NCBI RefSeq assembly: GCF_001189235.2
Contig: NZ_LFIP02000013.1
Span: 1-64,000, forward strand
DNA: 64,000 bases
Origin: Bradyrhizobium embrapense
GTDB lineage: Bacteria; Pseudomonadota; Alphaproteobacteria; Rhizobiales; Xanthobacteraceae
Reading direction: 5' to 3'
The notes beneath the pieces were generated by a model. The model worked only from the letters and a program-made list of their open reading frames with translations. It was not told where the DNA came from and did not search any database. The position numbers were made by a program, and so were the translations under genes. Positions 18,616 through 27,350 of the stretch are shown one piece after another (positions within the stretch are counted from its first letter, which is position 1; each line of letters starts with the position of its first letter).

Positions 18616-19379
18616 CGAGCGGCTACCTTTTCCGAGAGAAGAGATGTCGCGGGCTCACGCGGCGCCAGCCGCTTGCAGAGGTAGACCTCATCCTCGGGAT
18701 GGGCGATGATCGAAAAGCCGGAGCTGCGCAGCATGGCCTCCACACAGGCGCGGTTCGGCACCCACCAGTTGGTAGGATCTTCGGCGTATTTGTGCTCGAT
18801 GAAGTGCAGCCTGGGATAGCCGGGAGAGTCGAACTGGTCGGTCGTCCAGAAGTCGTAGTCGCTGTCGACGTGGTCGACGCCGCTATCGCCACGTTGCATG
18901 GACTGGAACAACAGCAGGTCGGCTGCGACGTGCTCGTGGATCAGGTCGAGCGCGAGCAGTGGGTGCCTCAGATGATACAAGACTCCCATGAAGATCACGA
19001 GATCGAATCGTTCGTGAAGCTGTCCGACATCATATGCCGAGAGCTTCCGGAATTCGATATCGAGGCCAGTGACATCAGCGGCAAACCGTGCCTGCGCCAG
19101 GTATTCATCGTCGGTATCAAGGCCGAGCACGCGCGCAGCGCCACGGCGCTTCATTTCCAGCGCGTAGAAGCCGGCATTGCAGCCTATGTCGAGGACGGTC
19201 TTGCCCTCAAGGTTGGCGGGGACCACTTCGGCGAAGTGACGCCACTTCACACGCGGATAGTCTCCAAGGAAATGCGATGGAGCGGTGCTGATCCCGTTGA
19301 GGTCGAGGTTATGGAACCATGGTCCAAGTGCGTCGATCCGCTGTCGAATTTCTTCTGTGGAGAGCGTGGCACCCGTCAT
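18612..19379 (-). CDS. SAM-dependent methyltransferase (CmoB-like fold)
   Basis: A class I methyltransferase of 255 residues. TVLDIGCNAGFY (61-72) is motif I, and LGLDTDDEYLAQA supplies the acidic residue that binds the SAM ribose. The N-terminal GPWFHNLDLNG and the C-terminal WWVPNRACVEAML resemble the CmoB/tRNA uridine-modifying group, but in this context a small-molecule or sugar acceptor is more likely. ATGA overlap with the glycoside hydrolase. A methyl-capped sugar product would follow. Confidence 0.82.
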   Translation of the reverse strand: MTGATLSTEEIRQRIDALGPWFHNLDLNGISTAPSHFLGDYPRVKWRHFAEVVPANLEGKTVLDIGCNAGFYALEMKRRGAARVLGLDTDDEYLAQARFAADVTGLDIEFRKLSAYDVGQLHERFDLVIFMGVLYHLRHPLLALDLIHEHVAADLLLFQSMQRGDSGVDHVDSDYDFWTTDQFDSPGYPRLHFIEHKYAEDPTNWWVPNRACVEAMLRSSGFSIIAHPEDEVYLCKRLAPREPATSLLSEKVAAR

Positions 19380-19400
19380 GCGTTTCCTCGTTTGTTGGTC

Positions 19401-20162
19401 CTAGAGGTGGAGAGGTGGCAGGCCATGGTCCGTGACATCGACAGCCTCGTCGGAAAGCAGCGCCATCGCCGTGCGGTAGCCATTGACGGTCCCAACGTCG
19501 ACATAAGTGTCGCCAGCTTTCACCCCGACGCCGCGGCCGCCGGCCGCGAGATAGGCGTTCACCAACGTTCCGAAATATTCGTCACGAGGATTGCGCAGTC
19601 GCCACAATTGGCGCAGGTCGTGAAAGCCGGTCGCCGACATTCGGAAAGCGCCCCAGATCCAGTCGGTCGTCGCGTCAGGCCGCTTGACCTGGATTTCCTG
19701 AACTTGCTCGCCCGCGAGGACCACAGCATCGAAGAACTCAGGATGTTCGACAGGAAACAGGAGGAACGACAGATCGGCCTCGGGCAGCTCGCGCAGGGCG
19801 GTCTTCGGAAACCAGATCGTGTCGGGCAGGCCTACCACGACGTCGTCGCGTTCGCCGACTACGGCGCTTGCCCGGAAGACAGCGTCACACAGACCCAATG
19901 CGTCGGGCTGGACGACATAGGCCAGCTGCGCGGTGCGATAATGGTCACCGAAATATTCGAGGATGTCGGACTTGCCAGGCGAAATGACGAAGCAGATCTT
20001 GTCGGCGCCGCCGATGATCAGCCGTTCAACGAGATACTCCGCTACTGCGCAGGGACGATCCGTTCCGTTGTCACGCCGACTCCCGACCGGCAACAACTCC
20101 TTGGAAAACGCCAGCGGCTGGATACGGCTGCCGCGGCCAGCGGCCGGCACGATGCCCCACAT
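19401..20162 (-). CDS. Sugar-phosphate nucleotidyltransferase
   Basis: A 253-residue Rossmann-like nucleotidyltransferase. PAAGRGSRIQP with KELLPVG is the NTP-binding loop and lysine of the glucose-1-phosphate uridylyl/thymidylyl-transferase family, and VGLPDTIWF holds the catalytic metal-binding Asp. It makes an NDP-sugar from a sugar 1-phosphate. The lack of a C-terminal beta-helix means no acyl/acetyltransferase fusion. It is one base downstream of the glycosyltransferase stop and 21 bases before the methyltransferase. Confidence 0.87.
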   Translation of the reverse strand: MWGIVPAAGRGSRIQPLAFSKELLPVGSRRDNGTDRPCAVAEYLVERLIIGGADKICFVISPGKSDILEYFGDHYRTAQLAYVVQPDALGLCDAVFRASAVVGERDDVVVGLPDTIWFPKTALRELPEADLSFLLFPVEHPEFFDAVVLAGEQVQEIQVKRPDATTDWIWGAFRMSATGFHDLRQLWRLRNPRDEYFGTLVNAYLAAGGRGVGVKAGDTYVDVGTVNGYRTAMALLSDEAVDVTDHGLPPLHL

Positions 20163-20163
20163 G

Positions 20164-21267
20164 TCAGGCCTCCGCTGTCAGGGGTTGATCAATGTCGCGT
20201 CGCGCCGCCTGTTCCAGCAAAATGTCCAGCTCGCGCGCACGCCGCTCCGAGGAATGTTCGACCAGGATGCGTTCCCGGGCGCGCTGCGCCATTTGCTGCA
20301 ATTCGGAATCACTCATGTCGAGCGCTTCGAGTACGTCCTGCGCGTCATGCCCCAACAATATTTCGTCGCCCGGCGTCAGAAATTCCTCGATGCCCATCCA
20401 AGCGTCGCTGATGAGGGGCACGCCGCAGGCGGCAGCTTCAAACAGTCGCCCGGATGGACACCAGCCCATCTCCGACATCGCTGGGCGCGTGACGTTGAGC
20501 GTGAGGCGCGAGGATGCGAAGAATGGTGGATGCTCCGCGGGGGGAAGATGGCGAACGAAGAAGACATTCGGCGACCACGGGAAGCTATCGGGATATTGCG
20601 CGCCACCGATCAGGAAACGCAGATCCTGTCTTTTGTGGGCAGGAGCGACGAACAAAGCCTCCAGCGCGCGTTGGCGATCTTCGGAATATGTTCCGAGATA
20701 CGATAGAGCGGCGCGATAGTGCGGCTGGGAAGCGGCTGGGTAATGCGCGTCGCCGTCAACGTGGCCGTAAAGCGGGCGAACGTTTTCAGCCCCCAATCTC
20801 TGTCGAAATTCATCTGCTATCTGCGGTCCGCCGGTGAAGCTCAACACGAGCTTGAAATCCCGCAGGCCTGACGCCCCGATGTAGGGAACTGGCTGGCCTG
20901 CCTTGAGCTTGGCCATGGTGATCGGAGTATCCAGATCATAAAAGACTGGAAGCGCGTGCCCGCATTGAAGAATCAGGTCGGTGGCCGCGATGGCGTCCGG
21001 ACAATAGGAGGTGACGACCGCGGCATCGGCATCCGCCACATCAGCACGCGCGCGATCCTCGATTTCAGACCAGGACGAGAATAGCTGCAGGCGGCCGCCG
21101 GGAAGCTCGAACATGTCCCTGGCTGCTGCGTAGTAGGACACGTCGCGCTCATAGAACACGACACTATGACCGAGACGGGCGAGATACTTGCAGAGACCCC
21201 GCCACAGGGTGGCATGACCATTGCCCCATGATGATGAGATTGTCAGGCCGAAGATCACGATCTTCAC
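20164..21267 (-). CDS. CgeB-like glycosyltransferase, copy 4
   Basis: A 367-residue GT-B enzyme. TISSSWGNGHATLWRGL and CPSGRLFEAAACG make it a close paralogue of the transferase at 8360-9481 (also shared: YDLDTP, LSFTGG, SYLGTYSEDRQ). I place the start at GTG 21267, which forms a GTGA overlap with the phosphatase stop and aligns with the paralogues; the ATG at 21321 would overlap the phosphatase by 58 bases. Like the other copies it has no signal peptide or membrane anchor. Confidence 0.85.
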   Translation of the reverse strand: MKIVIFGLTISSSWGNGHATLWRGLCKYLARLGHSVVFYERDVSYYAAARDMFELPGGRLQLFSSWSEIEDRARADVADADAAVVTSYCPDAIAATDLILQCGHALPVFYDLDTPITMAKLKAGQPVPYIGASGLRDFKLVLSFTGGPQIADEFRQRLGAENVRPLYGHVDGDAHYPAASQPHYRAALSYLGTYSEDRQRALEALFVAPAHKRQDLRFLIGGAQYPDSFPWSPNVFFVRHLPPAEHPPFFASSRLTLNVTRPAMSEMGWCPSGRLFEAAACGVPLISDAWMGIEEFLTPGDEILLGHDAQDVLEALDMSDSELQQMAQRARERILVEHSSERRARELDILLEQAARRDIDQPLTAEA

Positions 21268-21860
21268 GTTGCCACCTCGTCGTTTCCGTATGTGACTTGA
21301 ACGCCGGCTTCGTCGAACCACAATGTGTGAATGCTGGCCGGATCGACCACGATAGAAAGGAAATCGTTCAGCGACATGCCCTTGTAGTGGAGCAACGCCG
21401 CCCGGATTGGCTCCGCGTGACTGATCAGGGCGACGACCATCGTGGTTGGATCGCGATGCAATCGTTCAAGATACGCGATCACTCTCTCCTGCAGCGCGCT
21501 CATGCTCTCGCCACCCGGCGGGCGGCTAATGCCACGTTGCGCATTCCATCGCGACCAGATCGGATCGCCCTGCAGATCCGCAAGCCGTCGGCCGGTCCAT
21601 TCGCCATAGTCGATTTCGTCGATCTCGGAGGCAATCTGCACCGGCAAGCCAAGCGCATTTCCCAGAATATCGGCTGATTGCCGGGTGCGACGCTGTGGGC
21701 TCGACCGGATGATGTGCGGTCGCGGATGCAGCAGCCCGGCACAACGAGCCATCTGCTGCAGTCCCAATGTGTCGAGCGATACATCCGACATCCTGCCGCT
21801 CAGACATTGCCCGAGCAGCGGGTGATGGCCATGCCGGATCAGGTGAATGGCCTTGGCCAT
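21264..21860 (-). CDS. Histidine phosphatase (phosphoglycerate-mutase superfamily)
   Basis: A 198-residue enzyme with the RHG motif (Arg9-His10-Gly11, the phosphorylated histidine), the acidic residue in IDYGEWTG and the second histidine in ALISHAEP. The C-terminal part fits phosphatases such as CobC or GpmB rather than the 2,3-bisphosphoglycerate-dependent mutase. Its ATG overlaps the inositol-phosphate synthase stop as TGATG. Being next to that synthase, it could release free inositol from inositol 1-phosphate or dephosphorylate a later glycoside phosphate; this is inference. Confidence 0.85.
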   Translation of the reverse strand: MAKAIHLIRHGHHPLLGQCLSGRMSDVSLDTLGLQQMARCAGLLHPRPHIIRSSPQRRTRQSADILGNALGLPVQIASEIDEIDYGEWTGRRLADLQGDPIWSRWNAQRGISRPPGGESMSALQERVIAYLERLHRDPTTMVVALISHAEPIRAALLHYKGMSLNDFLSIVVDPASIHTLWFDEAGVQVTYGNDEVAT

Positions 21861-22957
21861 CAGTCACGTCCGTCGTCGATGAAGTCGCGCGTGCGCCGAC
21901 GGGCTTCGTCATCGGTGAACTGCTGTGGAGGTGATTTCATGAAGTAGCTAGACGGGCCGGTCAGGGCGCCGCCGACCCCGCGATCGATTGCAAGCTTGGC
22001 GCAGCGGACGGCATCGATCACGATTCCCGCAGAGTTTGGTGAATCCCAAACCTCGAGCTTGACTTCGGCCGACAGCGGGACTCCGCCAAAAGTGGTTCCT
22101 TCCAGGCGGATGAAGGCGAGCTTGCGGTCAGTCAGCCACGGAACGTGATCGCTGGGACCGACATGAACATTGTCGGCATCCATCGGTACGTCGAATTGAC
22201 TGGTGATCGCCTGCGTCTTCGAGACTTTCTTGGATGCGAGACGATCACGCTCCAACATATTCTTGAAATCGGCATTGCCGCCGACATTCAGCTGGTACGT
22301 CCGGTCGAGTCGGACGCCTCGTTCACGAAGCAGATTGGCAAGGACACGGTGCACGATGGTGGCGCCGACCTGACTTTTGATGTCATCGCCGATCAATGGA
22401 AGGCCGGCCTCCTCAAAGCGACGTCTCCAGGACGGGTTGGACGCAATGAACACGGGAATGCAGTTGACGAATCCGCAGCCCGCTGCGATTGCCTGTTCAG
22501 CGTACCACTCACCGGCACGCTGCGAGCCGACCGGCAGATACGACACCAGCACATCGGTTCGGGATTTCATCAAGACATCGGCGACATCGACGGGCGGCGT
22601 ATCGTCAACCGGGATATCGCCTTCGAGGTAGCGGCCGACTCCGTCGAGCACCGGCCCTTTCTGTACGGCCACGCCAGTCTGTTTGACATCACAGAACCGG
22701 TGCGTGTTGTTTGGTGTCGCCCCGATCGCATCGGCCACGTCGAGACCGACTTTGCTGACATTGACGTCGAAGGCGGAGCTGATTTCGATGTCGCTGATGT
22801 GGTACCCACCCAGATTCGCGTTCATCAGGCCCGGCACCGGCTCGTTCGATTTGGCGCACCTGTAATAGGCGAGGCCCTGCACGAGTGAGCTCGCGCAATT
22901 GCCAACTCCGACGATGCCGACGCGTACGCGCCGGCGGTCCTGAAGGCGTGAATGCAT
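21860..22957 (-). CDS. ino1: Inositol-3-phosphate synthase (bacterial type)
   Basis: NAD-dependent isomerase that cyclises glucose 6-phosphate to 1L-myo-inositol 1-phosphate. VGIVGVGNCASS (13-24) is the nucleotide-binding motif. LNVGGNADFKNM and SKTQAITSQ, and the 365-residue length, fit the short actinobacterial/alphaproteobacterial form. I start at ATG 22957 (MHSRLQDRRRV), which leaves room for the promoter; the longer frame runs back through it. It is the first gene of the cassette, so inositol is a likely building block or acceptor. Confidence 0.9.
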   Translation of the reverse strand: MHSRLQDRRRVRVGIVGVGNCASSLVQGLAYYRCAKSNEPVPGLMNANLGGYHISDIEISSAFDVNVSKVGLDVADAIGATPNNTHRFCDVKQTGVAVQKGPVLDGVGRYLEGDIPVDDTPPVDVADVLMKSRTDVLVSYLPVGSQRAGEWYAEQAIAAGCGFVNCIPVFIASNPSWRRRFEEAGLPLIGDDIKSQVGATIVHRVLANLLRERGVRLDRTYQLNVGGNADFKNMLERDRLASKKVSKTQAITSQFDVPMDADNVHVGPSDHVPWLTDRKLAFIRLEGTTFGGVPLSAEVKLEVWDSPNSAGIVIDAVRCAKLAIDRGVGGALTGPSSYFMKSPPQQFTDDEARRRTRDFIDDGRD

Positions 22958-23003
22958 CTGCTGTGGTCCTCTGGAGTTGTGCACGAATGTAAGTACGGCG
23001 GCG

Positions 23004-23029
23004 AACGTACCGCAGGGTATGTTCGTTCC
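23004..23029 (-). promoter_or_regulatory. EcfG (general stress) promoter of the sugar cassette
   Basis: On the minus strand GGAAC (23029-23025), 17 bases, then CGTT (23007-23004) match the alphaproteobacterial EcfG consensus exactly. Transcription should begin near 22997, giving a leader of about 40 bases before inositol-phosphate synthase. It is the only convincing promoter for the first seven genes of the cassette. Confidence 0.8.
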
Positions 23030-23287
23030 TGAGTAGAGCCAGTCGGAAACGCCAGCATCCCGGTTCATGTCGCGAAAATCGAAATTTCTTAACTCAGGAT
23101 AGCGTCGGGCTGCAGTTCTACGGAACGACCTTCATCCTGGATGAAGATGAAGAACATGATGCTCCGGTCAGATCGGGGACAACCGTCGCGACAACTCGCT
23201 AAGAACTATTTGCGCCAAGCGGCGTTTCGCCCGGAGAGCCAGACTGGCTCACCTAGATCAGAACCCGATAGCGCGCGAGATAAGTTG

Positions 23288-23596
23288 ATGACGCAAAGCC
23301 ACAGCAAGGTGGATGAAACCGAAGCCCACACCACCACCGACCACAACTCAATCCGGCATTGGGCCGAGTCCCGGCACGGTCGTCCGGCAACTGTTGAAGC
23401 AACCGAAGAAGATGGTCATGCAGGTATCCTGCGGATCGACTTCGATCCCCCTGATGAGGGGCTTGACCACATCGGTTGGGACGAATTCTTCCGCAAGTTC
23501 GACGAGGCCGACCTTGCGTTTCTCTACCAGGATCGCACCAAGGACGGAAAGACCAGCCGTTTCCACAAGTTCGTTCGGCGATCCAGTGCCAAATGA
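23288..23596 (+). CDS. Small conserved stress-associated protein (102 aa)
   Basis: The conserved core runs HWAESRHGRPATVEAT, GILRIDFD and WDEFFRKFDEADLAFLYQD, followed by TKDGKTSRFHKFV. Relatives in many proteobacteria are around 100 residues and are often labelled 1,4-alpha-glucan branching enzyme; that label is not supported, since no such domain fits. ATG 23288 begins just before the conserved part. The stop overlaps the next start (ATGA), so it is coupled to the glycosyltransferase gene. Function unknown. Confidence 0.75.
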   Translation: MTQSHSKVDETEAHTTTDHNSIRHWAESRHGRPATVEATEEDGHAGILRIDFDPPDEGLDHIGWDEFFRKFDEADLAFLYQDRTKDGKTSRFHKFVRRSSAK

Positions 23597-24624
23597 TCGG
23601 ACCGGCCGTTGCTGCCTCGACTGATCGATCGGCCGGCGCTGGGCAGGACTGGATTGATGCCATGCGCGCCGGCGAGTTCGACCGCGCATGGGCCATCAGT
23701 GACCGCGATCTGGCGCGACTGTGGGCACCGGGGGGAGATAAACACCTTGGACCTCGTCATCTGCAGCGGATCTGGCGCGGCGAGGAGTTGCGGGGCAGGA
23801 GTGTCCTGGTTCGTTGCTACCACGGCCTCGGCGATACAATCCAGTTCATCCGCTTCATGCCCGCACTGCGGGCAATTGCGCGTGGCGTAACCGTCTGGTG
23901 CCAGCCGCCGTTGCTTGCCCTGATTAGTCGAGCCGACGGTGTCGATCGCGCTATTCCGCTTCACAATGGTGTGCCTGACGTCGAATTCGACGTCGATATC
24001 GAGATCATGGAGGTGCCGCACGCCATCAGGGCGAATCGAGACCATATTGCATTGCAGAGGCCGTATCTCAGCCTGTCGCCGACCACCGTGCGATTTCGGG
24101 AGCGCATTGGCGGGCAAACGGCAGTAGGCCTGGTTTGGGAGGTGGGTGCCTGGGACAAGCGGAGAGAAATTCCGGTTGCCGAGCTGCAACGTCTGGGCGG
24201 GGCCAACATCGACTTGTACTCCTTGCAGCGTGGGCCGGGAGCCGCAATGGCGCCAACGATCGGCGCGCGGGATATCAGCACAGTGGATATTTGCTTGTTG
24301 GGCCAACGAATGGCTCAACTGGATCTCGTCATCTGCGTGGATACGATGGTCGCGCATCTTGCCGGCGCGCTGGGGCTCGACGTGTGGATTCTTCTGCATG
24401 CTGACTGCGACTGGCGTTGGCCCGCATCCGGTGAACGCTCTATTTGGTACCCGACGGCCCGGCTATTTCGCCAGAGAAAGCCGGGCGATTGGAGCCCCGT
24501 CATTGAACAAGTCGAAAATGCACTCAGTCATCGCAGCGAATCTGCGATAACGGCTGCTTCGGTTGATCTTGCCGTCGGCGGCTCGGCTGCCTCAACCTCG
24601 TCGATTGCGGGTAACCGCAGATAG
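23593..24624 (+). CDS. GT9-like (heptosyltransferase-type) glycosyltransferase
   Basis: A 343-residue protein. The N-terminal 50 residues look like a remnant of a helical repeat region. Then LVRCYHGLGDTIQFIRFMPAL is the GT9 start motif, VTVWCQPPLLALI and the acidic VEFDVDIEIMEVPH follow, and the C-terminal CVDTMVAHLAGALG is the donor-binding loop. Relatives are often TPR-fused glycosyltransferases. It overlaps the small gene upstream by 4 bases and the convergent CRP-like gene by 97 bases at its 3' end. Confidence 0.8.
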   Translation: MIGPAVAASTDRSAGAGQDWIDAMRAGEFDRAWAISDRDLARLWAPGGDKHLGPRHLQRIWRGEELRGRSVLVRCYHGLGDTIQFIRFMPALRAIARGVTVWCQPPLLALISRADGVDRAIPLHNGVPDVEFDVDIEIMEVPHAIRANRDHIALQRPYLSLSPTTVRFRERIGGQTAVGLVWEVGAWDKRREIPVAELQRLGGANIDLYSLQRGPGAAMAPTIGARDISTVDICLLGQRMAQLDLVICVDTMVAHLAGALGLDVWILLHADCDWRWPASGERSIWYPTARLFRQRKPGDWSPVIEQVENALSHRSESAITAASVDLAVGGSAASTSSIAGNRR

Positions 24625-25325
24625 GCCGGATTGAAGCCGGCCAGACGGACCAAACCATACCAGTTTGTGATCGTAATGGTCTTTGAATGCCACTGCAGCA
24701 GGCTGCTGCGACGAAGCTCCTGGATGGTCCGGTTGGCGTGGACGGCCGATATGCTGCAGGCCGCCGCGAGCTCGGATTGCGTGAAGGGGGAGGGAACGCG
24801 GAGGTCTCTCGCCAGACCGACGGCGCGTAGCCGTGTTGCGAGTTCGCATATGAGATGCGCGACGCGTTCGAGCGCGTCGCGGCTGCTCACGTTCAGGATC
24901 CAGTTTCTTGAGGTCGCAGCGTCGATCAGAATGAGCCGCAATAGCGAACGCCAGAGCGTAGGCGATAGCTCGGCCAACTCCCGGAAGAAGCGGTGAGGAA
25001 CCGATGCGACAACCGCGGGACCAACCGTTACGAGATCATAATCAACTTGAAGGTCATGGACCGTATAGAGGTCCGGAACGTCGCCCGGTACATGGATCGA
25101 GATGATCCGGCCATCGCGGCCATCGGGATCCTGCCAGCACAGATATCCCTGCAGCAGCAAATGACAATGCGTTGGAAGCTCACCTCGCTGCATAAGATGA
25201 TGGCGAGAGCCGTAGTGGCTGATGCTGCTCGGCATCTTGGCCAAGAGATCGAGACTATCGGATGACAGGGCGCCCTGTGTCGCCAAGCGATCGGCAAACC
25301 TTGAGAACGGAAATCCTGCTTGCAT
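24528..25325 (-). CDS. CRP/FNR-family regulator 1
   Basis: A 265-residue regulator: N-terminal cyclic-nucleotide-binding-like barrel (about 30-150) and C-terminal helix-turn-helix (TQSELAAACSISAVHANRTIQEL). The barrel reads HVPGDVPDLYTVH in place of the phosphate-binding cassette with its Arg-Ser/Thr, so cAMP binding is unlikely. A start at ATG 25325 was chosen because homology to the two other copies begins near there. The 50-residue tail is longer than in the other copies and covers the overlap with the convergent GT9 gene. Confidence 0.85.
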   Translation of the reverse strand: MQAGFPFSRFADRLATQGALSSDSLDLLAKMPSSISHYGSRHHLMQRGELPTHCHLLLQGYLCWQDPDGRDGRIISIHVPGDVPDLYTVHDLQVDYDLVTVGPAVVASVPHRFFRELAELSPTLWRSLLRLILIDAATSRNWILNVSSRDALERVAHLICELATRLRAVGLARDLRVPSPFTQSELAAACSISAVHANRTIQELRRSSLLQWHSKTITITNWYGLVRLAGFNPAYLRLPAIDEVEAAEPPTARSTEAAVIADSLR

Positions 25326-25557
25326 GAGGGCGCCTGGAAAACGACAATCGCATATTAGCGAGCATAGCCGACGCGTCATTAACTTAAGACATGTGGTGGG
25401 ACAGAGCGAGGCTGGGGAATGTCGAGGAAGCGGCCGCGCTCCGATTGACGCTGCCGACATAGGGCGGCGGACATTGCGGACCGTGCAAGCTGGACAAAAG
25501 ACGAGCGCGTCTCTCAAGGAAAGTTGATCGTTCGGCTGCGATGCCACGCATACGCCA

Positions 25558-26787
25558 TCAAGGTGCGCTGTGTATCCCTTGGCTGCCGACTGAACGCCGC
25601 TTGCCGCGCGGAGCCTGGTCGACATTGTCAGAAAACATATGGCGATAGGCGGCAGCGACGGCGGCGGCTCCGCTCACGCCATGCATCATGTCGATTTCGC
25701 CTTGCTGCTCGTGACGGATGGCGTGCGCCATGATGCGGAGCCGCAGGTCGCCGCGGCTGCGCCATTCCTGGTCGGCCATCTTGACGGCTCCCTTGTGATG
25801 CAGCGTCATCATTCGCACGAACGCTCCGTCGAATGCCTCGGATGAGGCGTCGCGAACCTCTTGTAGCTGTTGGATGGTCAGAAAGCCCGGCATTCGGCTG
25901 CGTTCGTCGTCCGTGCAATCCGGCATCAAAGTCTCGAACCAGCTTTGCCACCAGCGTTCGAATATGCGGTTCTCGCCGGCCTGGCTCGCGACCATCAGTC
26001 CAGCCAGGGCCCGAAGATGGGGATCGCGGGCGCGTTCGGCACCGAGCCGGGCGAGCTCGATCCCCTGGGCATGATGGGTCGCCATGTGGCGGATATAGAG
26101 CTGATCCGTATCCAGATCGCCGCCGGCCCATGGAAACTCGCGGCCGGTTGCGCTGGCGAACGCCGCGGCGGAAAGTGTAGTGATGACGATGACGGCAGCT
26201 ATGGCCCAGCTGCGGGCGAATCGCGCATCGCGAGCCGGCACGTGTCCGGAGGGCCAGCGTAGCCAGACGAACAGCGGGTACATCACAGCCGAGGAGGCGT
26301 GGACAAGCAGTCCGATCCAGTAGGGCTGTTGCAGCGTGAACAGCGGCTGGAAGAACGGGAATAACGGAACCAGAAAGAACCATTCCATGGCGGACGACAG
26401 GACCGCCCATGGCAGAGCGGCGAGCAGGATCTGCATCGGCGTCAGATGCACGGTCCAACGGCCGAACAGGCCAAAGAACACGAGCGCCCAGGAGAAGTCG
26501 GCCCATTGGTGGAAGGCAACGCCGACAAGAACCGCGCTCCATGACGGCTCCAAGCCGAGCACCGAGTCGCGTGCCGGGATTGCGGCGACCGTCATCCAAT
26601 CGACAGCGGCATCGCGGCCGATCCGCGCGGCGGCCAGCTGGCTGACGATGGTGGAGAAGCTGCTGCTAATCGCGCCGAGCTCAGCGGCGGCGAGCCAGCG
26701 CGATTTGTGGTCCGTGGTCGCCGCGGTGCGATCAGCCTCGGCTGGCGCGACCATAGAGTATGCTCGGTTCTGGCGTCTGCGGCCCAC
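25558..26787 (-). CDS. Membrane protein with DUF305 (ferritin-like) domain
   Basis: A 409-residue protein in two parts. The first 230 residues hold about five hydrophobic segments (for example WALVFFGLFGRW, WIGLLVHASSAVMYPLFVW, AIAAVIVITTLSAAA). The rest is a DUF305 four-helix domain with paired metal-ligand-like motifs HMATHHAQGIELA and MMTLHHKGAVKMA. DUF305 proteins are usually periplasmic and linked to copper or metal stress. The start is GTG 26787, five bases after the upstream stop; ATG 26754 is the alternative. It forms an operon with the next gene upstream. Confidence 0.8.
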   Translation of the reverse strand: MGRRRQNRAYSMVAPAEADRTAATTDHKSRWLAAAELGAISSSFSTIVSQLAAARIGRDAAVDWMTVAAIPARDSVLGLEPSWSAVLVGVAFHQWADFSWALVFFGLFGRWTVHLTPMQILLAALPWAVLSSAMEWFFLVPLFPFFQPLFTLQQPYWIGLLVHASSAVMYPLFVWLRWPSGHVPARDARFARSWAIAAVIVITTLSAAAFASATGREFPWAGGDLDTDQLYIRHMATHHAQGIELARLGAERARDPHLRALAGLMVASQAGENRIFERWWQSWFETLMPDCTDDERSRMPGFLTIQQLQEVRDASSEAFDGAFVRMMTLHHKGAVKMADQEWRSRGDLRLRIMAHAIRHEQQGEIDMMHGVSGAAAVAAAYRHMFSDNVDQAPRGKRRSVGSQGIHSAP

Positions 26788-26791
26788 GCTC

Positions 26792-27328
26792 TCAGGATAC
26801 TGAGGCCTTGGTGTGCGACAGCACCTTCCGGGCCGCGTCCCTTGCCGCCGCCAGCCCCTTGGGAAAGCCGCTGCGGTCCGGATAGAGTCGACGGCGCCCG
26901 TTTTGCGGCCGCCGTGCCGTTTCCTGTGCGCCGCGGTAGTCCAGCATCGCGATGCCGCCGATCATCAGCAAGGCGAGCGCGACGTTGTGTTTCTTCGGAT
27001 TGTGTCGTGTCATCGCAGACATCAATGCAGCGGCGTCGAGTCCATCTCCAGCGACCCGGCTCCACAGGCCGGCATTGCGGTCAACCGACAGCGACATGAT
27101 CCCGCTGAAAATCTCCCGTAGCCCGAACGCACGCACCAAGGTTTCATTTCCCTGCATGCCGAGCGTCCGGGTGATGCGGCGAGGGGCGAACAGCTCGAGG
27201 GCGCCGAGCCCGATGCTGAACCAGCCCAGTGAGCGGGCCAGACGGTTCGCCGGAGGAACATGGCGCGGTCCACTGCGCACGATCTTCGGATCGCCTTTTG
27301 AGCGCATGATGTTGGCAACATAATACAT
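26792..27328 (-). CDS. Small membrane protein, unknown family
   Basis: A 178-residue protein. LGWFSIGLGALELFAPRRI and VALALLMIGGIAML are hydrophobic helices; between them TRTLGMQGNETLVRAFGLREI and GLWSRVAGDGLDAAAL form a conserved-looking block. Rhizobial relatives are, as I recall, annotated as cyclase/dehydrase-associated or plain membrane proteins. Start ATG 27328 (GTG 27343 possible). It is 22 bases downstream of the alcohol dehydrogenase stop and 4 bases upstream of the DUF305 gene, so the three form one operon. Confidence 0.7.
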   Translation of the reverse strand: MYYVANIMRSKGDPKIVRSGPRHVPPANRLARSLGWFSIGLGALELFAPRRITRTLGMQGNETLVRAFGLREIFSGIMSLSVDRNAGLWSRVAGDGLDAAALMSAMTRHNPKKHNVALALLMIGGIAMLDYRGAQETARRPQNGRRRLYPDRSGFPKGLAAARDAARKVLSHTKASVS

Positions 27329-27350
27329 AGTGTCAGCTCTCACTTTCGGT

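Noticed and set aside
18537..20411. Plus-strand frame of 624 codons across the methyltransferase and nucleotidyltransferase
   Set aside because: It spans two supported minus-strand genes and their gap, with no domain.
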